A DNA stretch of 64,000 nucleotides from Laspinema sp. D2d (lineage in GTDB: Bacteria > Cyanobacteriota > Cyanobacteriia > Cyanobacteriales > Laspinemataceae), in assembly GCF_025370755.1 (NCBI RefSeq), contig NZ_JAMXFC010000002.1, positions 62,001-126,000 of the forward strand, written 5' to 3'. The notes beneath the pieces were generated by a model, which had not been told where the DNA came from, ran no database searches, and saw only the letters and a list, made by a program, of their open reading frames with translations. The position numbers and the translations under genes were made by a program. Positions 27,237 to 36,619 of this stretch are shown here, piece after piece. Within the stretch, counting starts at the first letter, position 1. Each line of letters begins with the position of its first letter.

Positions 27237-29747
27237 ATGATTCCGACCCAGGGACGGTTCTGGCAATACTTAACCCCAATAGGCATCCTGGCTGCAAGTT
27301 ACTGGATCGCGGCAATGTTAGCGATTTGGATTCCCGGATTGGAGGAAAATCTCTTACCATTTGGGCCCCCTGCTGGAGTTGCCTTGGCTGGACTGGTGTT
27401 ATGGGGGGTGAAAGTTTGGCCCGGAGTGGCAATCGGGGCGTTTTTATATGCACAATCCCAGGGAGTACCGTACTGGGTAGCAGCCCTTGGGGCGATCGCC
27501 TGTGTTGTGCAAGCGATCGTAGGGACGCGCCTCTTGCAAAAGGTGGAGTTTGATCCGGCCCTAGAACGGCTGCGAGATGTAGGCTGTTTAATCGGCATCG
27601 GCGCAATCCTCTCGACCCTAATTAACGCCAGCCTCGGTGTCATGATCCTCACCCTCGCTGGACTGGAAACCTGGACGGATGCAGCTTCTCAGTGGGAAAT
27701 GTGGTGGTTAGAAGATGGAATGGGAGTATTGTTAATTGCCCCAATCTTCTTCACCTGGATCCGATTCCGCCCGAGCCATATCAAATCCCGACGGTGGGTA
27801 TTAGCGGCCAAAATTTTAGAAATCATCTTTCTCTCAATCTTGCTCCTTTCCATCAGTTGGGTGGTGTTTTGTTCGCGAACCCGGGTTTATATCGCTGACT
27901 ATCCCCTAGAATATTTACCCTTTCCTGTGGTGATGTGGGTGGCCCTGCGCTTTGAATTGCGTGGGACAGTCCTGGCGAATCTCTTAGTGGCGAGTATGGC
28001 AATTTGGGGAATCGCCCGAAAAAGTGGACCCTTTCTCAAACACGCCAGTAACGCCGAACAAGCCATTTTCTCCCTGCAAGTCTTCATGGGAGTGGTGGCG
28101 GCGACAGCCCTGATTTTTGCGGCAGTCATGGCGAGAAGGAGACAAGCGGAAGAGTTGCTACGGCAAGGGGAAGAAAGGCTGAATAATGCCCAACGGATCG
28201 CTCAGGTAGGCAACTGGGATTTAGACCGCGATCGCAAAGAACTCCACTGGTCTGATGAAATATATCGGATTCTAGGAGAAGAACCCCACAGTTTCACCCC
28301 GAGTCACGAACAGTTTCTTAAATATGTGCATCCCAGCGATCGCTCAGAAGTGCGCAAAGCCTTTAAAAAAGCCATTACTGAAGAGCAACCCTACTCCCTG
28401 GAATATCGACTCATGCGCCGGGATGGGGAAGATCGCATCGTTCATGAACAGTGCGAAATTAGTCTATTTCGGATTACAGCCACCGTTCAAGATATTACCC
28501 CTCGGATTCGGGCTGAAGCCGCCTTACGCGCCAGTGAGGAACGCTTCTCGAAAGCCTTTCAAGCCAGTCCCCTGGGGATCAGCATCAGTACCCGGGCTGA
28601 GGGCCGGTTTGTGGACGTGAATCACACCTTTTTGCACCTGCTGGGTTATGCTCCAGCAGAGGCGATCGGCAAAACCTGGGAAGAACTGGATGTCTGGATA
28701 CATCAAGGCGATTACTTCAACCAAATGCTCAGTAAAATCGAGCAATTTGGTTCAATCCGTGACCTAGAACTCCAGTTTCGCACCAAATCAGGAGAAATTC
28801 GCGATGCACTGCTCTCTATTGAACCCATTGATCTGGAAGGAGAACCCTGTCTGCTGACAATGGTCAGTGACAACACTGAACGCAAACGCGCCGACGAATT
28901 CCGTAAGGCGAAAGAAGCCGCAGAAGCAGCAAATCTCGCTAAAAGTGCCTTTCTGGCGAATATGAGCCACGAACTGCGAACCCCCCTTAATGCCATCATC
29001 GGCTACAGCGAAATTCTCCAAGAAGATGCCGAAGATTTGGGTCAATCAGATTTCATTCCTGACCTGCAAAAAATTCACGGGGCTGGAAAACAGTTACTGT
29101 CATTAATTAGTGATATTCTCGACCTCTCCAAGATTGAAGCCGGTCGCATGAGTTTGGAATTAGAAACCTTTGCCATTGATACGCTCATTTGGGAAGTCGT
29201 TACGACGATTCAACCCCTGGTAGATAAAAATGGCAATCAGTTGTCCATTGAATGCCCGGAAGATATCGGCCCTTTTCATGCTGATATTACCAAAGTGCGG
29301 CAAATGCTTCTTAATTTAATGAGCAATGCCGCTAAATTTACCAAACAAGGTCAAATTGAACTCCGAGTGAGGCGTACCTTAGAAAAACCCTTAAAAGGGG
29401 AAAATTCTTCTGTAAAATCCCGTTCCCCTTATGAAGTGGAAGGTCAAGAATGGATTTTCTTCCGCGTCAAAGATACTGGGATTGGCATGACTCGGGAACA
29501 GTTAGAACAAGTATTTAAACCGTTTACTCAAGCCGATGCCTCGACAACTCGTAAATATGGAGGGACAGGTTTAGGGTTGACGATTACCCAGAAATTCTGT
29601 CAAATGATGGGGGGAGATATTAAGGTCGAAAGCGAGTTAGGACAGGGTTCCCAATTTACTCTGTGGCTACCGGCAACCGTTGTTGCTCCCGTGGTATCCC
29701 GGGAGGATGAAGAAGGGCGGGTTGGAGGGGATGATTTCTCAGCCTAG
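27237..29747 (+). CDS. MASE1-PAS-PAS sensor histidine kinase
   Basis: ATG at 27237 gives 836 residues. The N-terminal 300 residues hold about eight membrane helices of the MASE1 type. A coiled linker (RRRQAEELLRQGEERL) leads to two PAS domains (about 320-430 and 430-555), a HisKA domain with the phosphorylated H578 in NMSHELRTPLNA, and a complete HATPase (NLMSNAAKF, KDTGIGM, YGGTGLGL). No receiver domain is attached and no response regulator is adjacent, so its partner is elsewhere. Confidence 0.93.
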   Translation: MIPTQGRFWQYLTPIGILAASYWIAAMLAIWIPGLEENLLPFGPPAGVALAGLVLWGVKVWPGVAIGAFLYAQSQGVPYWVAALGAIACVVQAIVGTRLLQKVEFDPALERLRDVGCLIGIGAILSTLINASLGVMILTLAGLETWTDAASQWEMWWLEDGMGVLLIAPIFFTWIRFRPSHIKSRRWVLAAKILEIIFLSILLLSISWVVFCSRTRVYIADYPLEYLPFPVVMWVALRFELRGTVLANLLVASMAIWGIARKSGPFLKHASNAEQAIFSLQVFMGVVAATALIFAAVMARRRQAEELLRQGEERLNNAQRIAQVGNWDLDRDRKELHWSDEIYRILGEEPHSFTPSHEQFLKYVHPSDRSEVRKAFKKAITEEQPYSLEYRLMRRDGEDRIVHEQCEISLFRITATVQDITPRIRAEAALRASEERFSKAFQASPLGISISTRAEGRFVDVNHTFLHLLGYAPAEAIGKTWEELDVWIHQGDYFNQMLSKIEQFGSIRDLELQFRTKSGEIRDALLSIEPIDLEGEPCLLTMVSDNTERKRADEFRKAKEAAEAANLAKSAFLANMSHELRTPLNAIIGYSEILQEDAEDLGQSDFIPDLQKIHGAGKQLLSLISDILDLSKIEAGRMSLELETFAIDTLIWEVVTTIQPLVDKNGNQLSIECPEDIGPFHADITKVRQMLLNLMSNAAKFTKQGQIELRVRRTLEKPLKGENSSVKSRSPYEVEGQEWIFFRVKDTGIGMTREQLEQVFKPFTQADASTTRKYGGTGLGLTITQKFCQMMGGDIKVESELGQGSQFTLWLPATVVAPVVSREDEEGRVGGDDFSA

Positions 29748-30119
29748 TGAGGCAATTCAGAGGGTTTTTTCTGAGCGATTTAAGGGGGGACCGCTGCTTT
29801 AAAATTGCCGATCGCCACTAGAAGAGTTTTACCCGAGGTGATTGCAGACTTTCGTCAAGGATGCACTCCCGATCGCCCGGAAAATTTGCCTCACAAATTT
29901 AACATTTATTATTGCTCCTTAGAAATACTTAATAATTTATCTTAAAACCTGAGAAAAACTGGGGTGGGAGAATTATCAAAATTAACCCATAATTTAGAGT
30001 TTTGCTGACGTCATCAAGGAGCAAATCAGGGTAAGATATTAGCCTGAATAGAAAAAACCGATAGGCGCGATAGAGCGTCTAATAGGTTTGGTGAATTGTT
30101 GGAGGACAACAGCAGTAAG
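29748..30119. other. 372-bp spacer upstream of malic enzyme
   Basis: AT-rich, no ORF. Ends with a strong ribosome site GGAGGA at 30101-30106. No terminator with a clear T-run was found for the kinase gene. Confidence 0.5.
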
Positions 30120-31511
30120 ATGGTAGCATTAACACCGAATTCTAGCTTTAGTGTAACGATTCGTTTGCAACTTCTCAACCGAGCCGGGACCCTGGCTACC
30201 GTGACCCAGGCGATCGCCTCCGTGGGGGGGAATCTCGGCCAAATCGACTTGATTGAACAAACCCGTGCTCATACGACTCGGGATATTACCGTGGATGCTT
30301 CTAGTACCGAACACGCCGAAGAGATTGTTCAAAAAATCAAGGGAATCTCAGACATTAAAGTGCTCAACGTTTACGATCGCACCTTTAATCTGCATCGTGG
30401 CGGAAAAATTAGCATCGAAAATAAAATTGCTCTCAAAACTCAAGCCGATTTAGCGATGGCATACACCCCAGGAGTGGGGCGAATTTGTATGGAAATTGCT
30501 AACAATCCCGAACAACTCTATAATCTGACCATCAAGCAAAATACGGTGGCGATCGTCACTGATGGTTCGGCAGTATTAGGCTTAGGCAATCTCGGTCCTG
30601 GCGGCGCACTCCCCGTCATGGAAGGCAAAGCGATGTTATTTAAAGCTTTTGCGGGAATTGATGCGTTTCCCATCTGTTTGGACACCCAAGATAGTGATGA
30701 AATTGTAGAAACCGTCAAACGGATTGCTACAGTATTTGGGGGGGTAAATTTAGAAGATATTAGTTCCCCTCGCTGTTTCGAGATTGAAGCCCGCTTGCGC
30801 CGAGAATTGGATATTCCAGTGTTTCATGATGACCAACATGGAACGGCGATCGTGACCCTTGCCGCCTCTATCAATGCCTTGAAATTAGTAGGGAAAGCGA
30901 TGGAAGATATCCGGATTGTGATGAATGGGGCTGGGGCCGCTGGGGTGGCGATCGCCCGTTTATTACGCCAAGCCGGTGCCCGCTATATGACCTTATGTGA
31001 TTCCAAAGGCATCCTCAGTCACGATCGCACCGATTTAAACGAAGAAAAACGCGAATTTGCAGTAGAAAAAGGCGGCAGTTTAGCCGATGCCATTAAAGGA
31101 ACGGATATGTTTATCGGCGTCAGTGCCCCAGGGGTATTAACTCCGGAAATGGTGCGATCAATGGCACCGGATCCGATTGTCTTTGCAATGGCAAATCCCA
31201 TCCCAGAAATTCAACCCGAATTAATCATGGATGATGTCGCCGTCATTGCCACGGGACGCAGCGATTATCCGAACCAAATTAACAACGTTTTAGCATTTCC
31301 CGGCATCTTCCGGGGGGCGCTTGATTGTCGGGCCCATACGATTACCGAAACCATGTATTTGGAAGCCGCTAAGGCGATCGCTTCCTTAGTCAAACCCTCG
31401 GATCTCAGCCGGGAAAATATCATTCCCTCAGTGTTTGATGATCGGGTCGTTACCGCAGTCTCCGCCGCCGTCCAACAAGCTGCGCGTCAAGAAGGTTCCG
31501 CCCGCCATTAG
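30120..31511 (+). CDS. NAD(P)-dependent malic enzyme with N-terminal ACT domain
   Basis: Oxidative decarboxylation of malate to pyruvate, cytosolic. GGAGGA at 30101-30106 sets the start at ATG 30120 (463 residues) rather than the TTG that lies inside this ribosome site. Residues about 5-80 form an ACT domain (LLNRAGTLATVTQAIA), suggesting allosteric control by a small ligand. The malic domain has AYTPGVG, TDGSAVLGLGNLGP and HDDQHGTAIV; the Rossmann part has NGAGAAGVAIARLL. The N-terminal ACT fusion is common in cyanobacteria. Confidence 0.92.
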   Translation: MVALTPNSSFSVTIRLQLLNRAGTLATVTQAIASVGGNLGQIDLIEQTRAHTTRDITVDASSTEHAEEIVQKIKGISDIKVLNVYDRTFNLHRGGKISIENKIALKTQADLAMAYTPGVGRICMEIANNPEQLYNLTIKQNTVAIVTDGSAVLGLGNLGPGGALPVMEGKAMLFKAFAGIDAFPICLDTQDSDEIVETVKRIATVFGGVNLEDISSPRCFEIEARLRRELDIPVFHDDQHGTAIVTLAASINALKLVGKAMEDIRIVMNGAGAAGVAIARLLRQAGARYMTLCDSKGILSHDRTDLNEEKREFAVEKGGSLADAIKGTDMFIGVSAPGVLTPEMVRSMAPDPIVFAMANPIPEIQPELIMDDVAVIATGRSDYPNQINNVLAFPGIFRGALDCRAHTITETMYLEAAKAIASLVKPSDLSRENIIPSVFDDRVVTAVSAAVQQAARQEGSARH

Positions 31512-31964
31512 GGAAGTTTAATAGGACTAGGGAGATCCCCCCAACTTACAAAGGTAGGTTTTTTACGCGGTAAATTTTTCAACAAGTTTTAGGTTCTCTT
31601 AGCCCTCCCCTTGGCAAGGGGAGGGGTGGGTGGGGTCCTCTTTACCCTGGATTAGAGGAAAGAGGTTTAATCCTTTACCTAATCAGGGTTTCATCGCCAA
31701 TTCTGGTATCAAAAGTGGTTTTTTTGCGAACTGGGTGGACCCCACCCTAACCCTCCCCTTGCCAAGGGGAGGGGACCGGAAGTCCCCTTACTCTTAGGTA
31801 AATCACCCTGAACGTAAAAAATGTACCTTTGTAAGGATCCCCCCAACCCCTCTTGGGAAGGGGGGCTTTTTCTTTCCTGTGTCACATCGCAATCGGAGGG
31901 AGGATAGTGCAGCGATCGCCACTTATATTACAATCTGTAAAGAACCATTAACAGGATAGGCAGA
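31512..31964. repeat. nested inverted-repeat intergenic element
   Basis: Three shells of complementary sequence: cttacaaaggta at 31545-31556 with its complement at 31824-31835; a 9-mer at 31674-31682 with 31794-31802; and two 40-nt blocks, about 31601-31640 and 31733-31775, that are inverted near-copies, each containing its own palindrome (ccctcccctt...aaggggaggg). The right end is the GATCCCCCCAAC element (31836-31871). A -10-like TACAAT at 31929-31934 may belong to crtQ. Confidence 0.7.
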
Positions 31965-33437
31965 ATGCGGGTAGCGATCGCAGGGGCGGGACTAGCCGGA
32001 ATGTCCACCGCCATTGAGTTAGTTGATGCGGGTCACGAAGTAGAAATTTTTGAGTCTCGTCCCTTTGTAGGCGGGAAAGTCGGTAGCTGGGTAGATGCGG
32101 AAGGCAATCACGTGGAAATGGGATTGCACGTCTTTTTCGGCTGCTATTACAACCTCTTCGACTTAATGAAAAAAGTTGGTGCAATCGACAGCTTGCGCCT
32201 GAAGGACCATACTCATATCTTTGTCAATGAGGGTGGCAAAACCGGGGAATTGGATTTTCGGTTTATTACTGGCGCACCCTTCAACGGGTTAAAAGCCTTT
32301 TTCACCACCTCTCAACTCTCGGTACAAGATAAACTCACCAATGCGATCGCCCTGGGGACTAGCCCGATTGTCCGGGGTTTAGTAGACTTCGATGGGGCAA
32401 TGAACACCATTCGCGCCCTCGATCGCATCAGCTTCGCCGACTGGTTCCGCAAACATGGCGGTTCTAATGGCAGTCTCAAGCGGATGTGGAACCCGATCGC
32501 CTATGCGCTGGGTTTTATCGACACGGAAAACATTTCCGCCCGCTGTATGCTGACCATTTTCCAGTTTTTTGCGGCAAAAACAGAAGCTTCAGTTCTGCGG
32601 ATGTTAGAAGGGTCCCCAGATACCTATCTTCATCAACCGATTCTTAAATATTTAGAAGCTAGAGGCGCTAAAATCCATACCCGGCGACGGGTCCGGGAAA
32701 TTCTCTTTTCTGAAGAGAGTGGGGAAACAGAAGTCACGGGATTGATTGTGGCGCAAGGGGAAACGGAAGAAACCATCACTGCGGATGCGTATGTCTTCGC
32801 CTGTGATATCCCTGGCATTCAGAAAGTTTTACCCCCGGCATGGCGCAAATGGCCGGAGTTCGATAATATCTACAAACTCGACGCGGTGCCCGTTGCTACG
32901 GTGCAATTGCGCTTTGATGGGTGGGTAACGGAAATGCATGATGCGGCGAAGCGTCAACAGTTGGAGGAAGCGGCAGGCATTGACAATCTGCTTTATACCC
33001 CCGATGCAGACTTCTCTTGTTTTGCAGATTTAGCCCTGACTTCGCCTTCGGATTATTATCGCCAAGGGGAGGGTTCATTGATGCAATTGGTATTGACCCC
33101 GGGAGATCCATTTATCAAGCAGAGTAACGAGGCGATCGCCCATCATGTGCTTGATCAGGTGCATAAACTCTTCCCCTCGTCCCGAGACTTGAATATGACC
33201 TGGTACAGTGTGGTCAAGTTGGCGCAATCCCTCTATCGGGAAGCCCCAGGGATGGACCCCTATCGGCCCGCGCAACAGACTCCCGTAGGGAATTTCTTCC
33301 TCGCGGGAAGCTATACCCAACAGGATTATATTGACAGTATGGAAGGGGCGACCCTTTCGGGACGGCAGGCAGCTAAAGCAATTTTAGGGCGAGTGAATGA
33401 ATTAACGGCGAGTCCTAAACCGTTGGCGATCGGTTAA
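31965..33437 (+). CDS. crtQ: zeta-carotene desaturase
   Basis: Membrane-associated FAD enzyme converting zeta-carotene to lycopene through neurosporene in the plant-type carotenoid pathway. The 490-residue protein starts with the FAD-binding [13 protein letters not shown] motif and keeps [29 protein letters not shown] and the C-terminal [18 protein letters not shown] segment typical of CrtQ/ZDS rather than phytoene desaturase. A ribosome site AGGATAGG precedes the ATG. The SRPBCC gene follows. Confidence 0.95.
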   Translation: MRVAIAGAGLAGMSTAIELVDAGHEVEIFESRPFVGGKVGSWVDAEGNHVEMGLHVFFGCYYNLFDLMKKVGAIDSLRLKDHTHIFVNEGGKTGELDFRFITGAPFNGLKAFFTTSQLSVQDKLTNAIALGTSPIVRGLVDFDGAMNTIRALDRISFADWFRKHGGSNGSLKRMWNPIAYALGFIDTENISARCMLTIFQFFAAKTEASVLRMLEGSPDTYLHQPILKYLEARGAKIHTRRRVREILFSEESGETEVTGLIVAQGETEETITADAYVFACDIPGIQKVLPPAWRKWPEFDNIYKLDAVPVATVQLRFDGWVTEMHDAAKRQQLEEAAGIDNLLYTPDADFSCFADLALTSPSDYYRQGEGSLMQLVLTPGDPFIKQSNEAIAHHVLDQVHKLFPSSRDLNMTWYSVVKLAQSLYREAPGMDPYRPAQQTPVGNFFLAGSYTQQDYIDSMEGATLSGRQAAKAILGRVNELTASPKPLAIG

Positions 33438-33544
33438 TTGAAAGAAACGCTAAACTGTAGAAGTAGGGTGGACCAAAGCCCACCCTACTGGTTTTAGAAA
33501 ACGAGTTCAACCGATAAACTATTAATTTAAACTTTTAAATTCTT

Positions 33545-33994
33545 ATGACAAATTGGCTAGAGCATAGCGTTTTAGTAGAAGTCAATACTCCGATTGATCA
33601 TGTCTGGGGTCTCTGGTCTGATTTAGAACAGATGCCGCGCTGGATGAAATGGATTGAATCGGTGCAAATTTTAGAGGAAGATCCAGATTTATCGCGGTGG
33701 AAGTTAGCCTCTGGGGGATTTGAATTTAGTTGGTTGTCTCGAATTTTGAAAATTGTTCCCAACCAGATTATTCAGTGGGAATCGGTGGATGGATTGCCCA
33801 ATCGCGGGGCAATTCGCTTTTACGATCGCCATCAAGAAGGCAGTGTAGTTAAGCTTACCGTCGCCTATGCCATTCCTGGAATTCTGGGACAGATTATGGA
33901 TAATTTGTTTTTAGGTCGCGTGGTAGAATCGACGATTCAAGCGGATTTAGAACGATTTCGGGAGTATGCGATCGCCGACTATGCTCAACCGTAA
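33545..33994 (+). CDS. SRPBCC family (polyketide cyclase/dehydrase-like) protein
   Basis: A 149-residue START/SRPBCC fold protein: N-terminal strand EHSVLVEVNTPIDHVWGLWSDLEQMPRWMKWI is the typical cyclase/dehydrase opening, and the C-terminal long helix is present. It binds a hydrophobic ligand in family members. Located 107 nt downstream of crtQ, an arrangement I recall in several cyanobacteria, which hints at a link to carotenoid or membrane lipid handling. Confidence 0.82.
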   Translation: MTNWLEHSVLVEVNTPIDHVWGLWSDLEQMPRWMKWIESVQILEEDPDLSRWKLASGGFEFSWLSRILKIVPNQIIQWESVDGLPNRGAIRFYDRHQEGSVVKLTVAYAIPGILGQIMDNLFLGRVVESTIQADLERFREYAIADYAQP

Positions 33995-34022
33995 TCAAAC
34001 CCGGAACTTTCTACATTCTCCC

Positions 34023-35834
34023 TCAATCACCCACTGATTCTGGAGTTAAGGGTAACGTTACCGTAAAGGTCGTTCCTACATTAACTTCACTCTCTAGGGT
34101 AATCTCACCGTGATGCGCTTCTACGCAGTTTTTTACAATCGTTAGTCCCAGTCCCGTTCCCGGGATTGTACCCACATTTCTCGCTCGCTGAAAGGACTGG
34201 AACAAGCGTTTTTGGTCCTCTAGGGGAATCCCGATCCCACTATCGCGAATTTTAAAAATAGCCTGATTGTCTTGACAAATTAAATCAAAATAAATAGGGC
34301 TATTAGAAGGAGAATATTTGCAAGCATTGGTGAGCAAATTGCCCAGAATGTAGCGCAGGAGCTTTTCATCGAGACAGGCATCGTGAGTCGCTCCGACGGC
34401 CTGAAAAATAATAGAATGACTTTGGGTATCGCTAAATTGCCGTTCTTCGACCAAATCTTGACATAATTTGACTAAATCAAGGGGATGGGGTTCATACTCC
34501 AATTGTTTATTTTCTACCCGACCCAAAACTAACAAATCATCAATCATTTGGTCCATATATTCAGCGGTTCTCTGAATCATTTGCAGATAATTAAACCGTT
34601 GTTCTTCCGTTATTTTATCGGCAAATCTTTCTAAGAGTTGGGAGGCGCATAAAATCGAAGTGAGGGGATTTCTAAATTCGTGAGTCACCATTGACGTGAA
34701 GCTTGATTTCAGTTCATTCAGTTCCTTTTCTTTAGCAAGGGCCTGATTTAATTCTTCCTGAGCTTGTTGACGTTCTACAATTTCTTTTTGCAAGAGTTCG
34801 TTCGTTTCGGTGAGTTCAACAAGCTGTTCTTCAACAGATTGCTGTAACATCTCAATCACCCGATACATTTCCATTGGATCAAAGGCTTGCAGGAGGGTAG
34901 ATTGGGTGACAATTCCTAACAGTTCCCTTTGTTCAGAGACAACGACCAACCGGCGTACAGACCACTGTTTCATCATCTGATGAGCGTTCCAGAGTGAGTC
35001 GTTGGCTTTGAGGGAAAATAAGGGCTGACTCATGACGATCGCCGCTGAGGTACTGTTTAAATCCAGATCCAGGGCATGAAATTGCACCAGGTCCCGTTCT
35101 GTAACCATCCCAATAGCTAGGGGTCCGGGTTCCCCACGAGTCTGGGATTCAGGGTCCGATCCTGGGGGAGAAATCGGGACCCCGTGAAGGGGACCCTCGG
35201 GGAGGTCAGGGATCACGGTGCCTGGCATCTGGGTAATCACCACACAGCTAACCTTATTCCGGGACATCAGTTCCGCCAGGGAGAGTAAAGATGCCGTCGG
35301 AGGAGCCGTCACAACCCCGCGAGTCATCACTTCTAAGACTGATCGCGCTTTGAGGAGATTGACCGGCTGTAGCACTTTTCGGATACTACCATGACTTAAA
35401 AGACCTAACACTTGGCCCCGTTCATTAACAATCGGCAAGTGACGAATCCCATGTTTCTGCATCAGGGAGAGGACTTGAAACAGGTCCCGAAACTCGGACT
35501 GAAGTAAGGTAATAACCTCCTTCGTCATGACTTCGGCAATGGTGATATCTACAATTTTCACCCCAGCAGCACACAGATGCACCACATCCCGTTCACTAAA
35601 AATTCCCCGTAATTGCTCACCCTCCATCACCAATACACAGCCGTCTCCTACGTCATCCAGGGGACTGAATGCCATTGATGCAGTCACATCAGTCAGGGCG
35701 CAACTCGCCCTAGCATGAGCCATTTGGGTAATGACATCAATCAGGCGGGTATCGGGAGAAACAAGCATGGGCGCTCGGTTGATTGCTTGTTCTAAGTCTG
35801 GGGAATAGAAGGATGAATAATTAGGTTGCAGCAT
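34023..35834 (-). CDS. CBS-domain sensor histidine kinase
   Basis: A 603-residue soluble kinase. Four CBS motifs (about 20-95, 95-165, 165-260, 265-325) form a probable adenine-nucleotide sensor. The third is interrupted by a Pro/Gly-rich insertion at about 205-240. A coiled coil (330-375) leads to HisKA with H385 in MVTHEFRNPLTS and a complete HATPase (NLLTNACKY, RDSGIGI, GTGLGLTIV). No receiver domain. Convergent with the SRPBCC gene (28 bp between stops). Confidence 0.92.
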   Translation of the reverse strand: MLQPNYSSFYSPDLEQAINRAPMLVSPDTRLIDVITQMAHARASCALTDVTASMAFSPLDDVGDGCVLVMEGEQLRGIFSERDVVHLCAAGVKIVDITIAEVMTKEVITLLQSEFRDLFQVLSLMQKHGIRHLPIVNERGQVLGLLSHGSIRKVLQPVNLLKARSVLEVMTRGVVTAPPTASLLSLAELMSRNKVSCVVITQMPGTVIPDLPEGPLHGVPISPPGSDPESQTRGEPGPLAIGMVTERDLVQFHALDLDLNSTSAAIVMSQPLFSLKANDSLWNAHQMMKQWSVRRLVVVSEQRELLGIVTQSTLLQAFDPMEMYRVIEMLQQSVEEQLVELTETNELLQKEIVERQQAQEELNQALAKEKELNELKSSFTSMVTHEFRNPLTSILCASQLLERFADKITEEQRFNYLQMIQRTAEYMDQMIDDLLVLGRVENKQLEYEPHPLDLVKLCQDLVEERQFSDTQSHSIIFQAVGATHDACLDEKLLRYILGNLLTNACKYSPSNSPIYFDLICQDNQAIFKIRDSGIGIPLEDQKRLFQSFQRARNVGTIPGTGLGLTIVKNCVEAHHGEITLESEVNVGTTFTVTLPLTPESVGD

Positions 35835-36275
35835 AGTAACTTGACAGAAGACTGAAGGGGCGGCACAGAAGGGCGATCGCCGTTCAAGGCATCGGAATCG
35901 CCTGGGGTGTTTCTTTTAAGATAAGCTAGAATTTTCTAAAATTTAAAATCTTTAACCCGTTAACTCAAAAGGGGGGATTCTGAGTCAATTTAAGCTGCTA
36001 CTGCATTTAAACTGGATGTTGTTCCCTAAACGGCAAGATATGAAACAAGTAGGCATAGTGAAGCCGCACAGCAGAGGAAAAACGCAGGCTTGACGCACTC
36101 TAAGAGTTTGATATTTTTCTAATATCCAATTTAGATAGGCAACAGCATACCACAATTCTGTTCTGATGATACCAACCCTTCTGTGATGGGTTGAGAGGGG
36201 GAGCAAAATTAAAGTCCCTCTCCCATTGCGGGAAAGGGATGAAGGATGAGAATTGCACCGGGTGAGATTTATGCT
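35835..36275. other. 441-bp spacer
   Basis: No supported gene; a 73-codon open stretch on the minus strand has no motif or ribosome site. Contains a short tctccc/gggaaa palindrome near 36210-36235 of a kind common in cyanobacterial spacers. Confidence 0.5.
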
Positions 36276-36515
36276 TTACCAGGTGGGATCAATATAGACA
36301 TTAATGGTGACTTGTTCTTTACCCCCAGGCACACCGGAAATACAGGAACAAACGGTGCGATCGCCATCAATTTCGACTTCACAAGCATGACAAGACCCCA
36401 TTAAACATCCGGTGGGAATCATAATTCCCGCCCGTTTCGCCACTTCTAATAGGGGTTCTCCGACCTCAGCTTTTACGGTAATGCGATCGGGTAAAAAAAT
36501 AACATTTACACTCAT
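36276..36515 (-). CDS. 2Fe-2S ferredoxin-like protein
   Basis: A 79-residue plant-type ferredoxin fold with cluster ligands C37-x4-C42-x2-C45-x10-C56 in GCLMGSCHACEV and TVCSC. It lies downstream of cobQ on the same strand (104-bp gap). Physiological partner unknown; electron transfer is the family role. Confidence 0.85.
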   Translation of the reverse strand: MSVNVIFLPDRITVKAEVGEPLLEVAKRAGIMIPTGCLMGSCHACEVEIDGDRTVCSCISGVPGGKEQVTINVYIDPTW

Positions 36516-36619
36516 AATTTTAGCGGCGGTGAAGGGTAACTCTTCATTGGGTTTTTCTCCAGGCGATCGGCCCCAGACTCATTCTCTCTTTTCCCTTTGA
36601 ACACCTAGGGATTTGCTCG

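Noticed and set aside
35985-36206. 73-codon open stretch on the minus strand
   Set aside because: No ribosome site or recognisable sequence.
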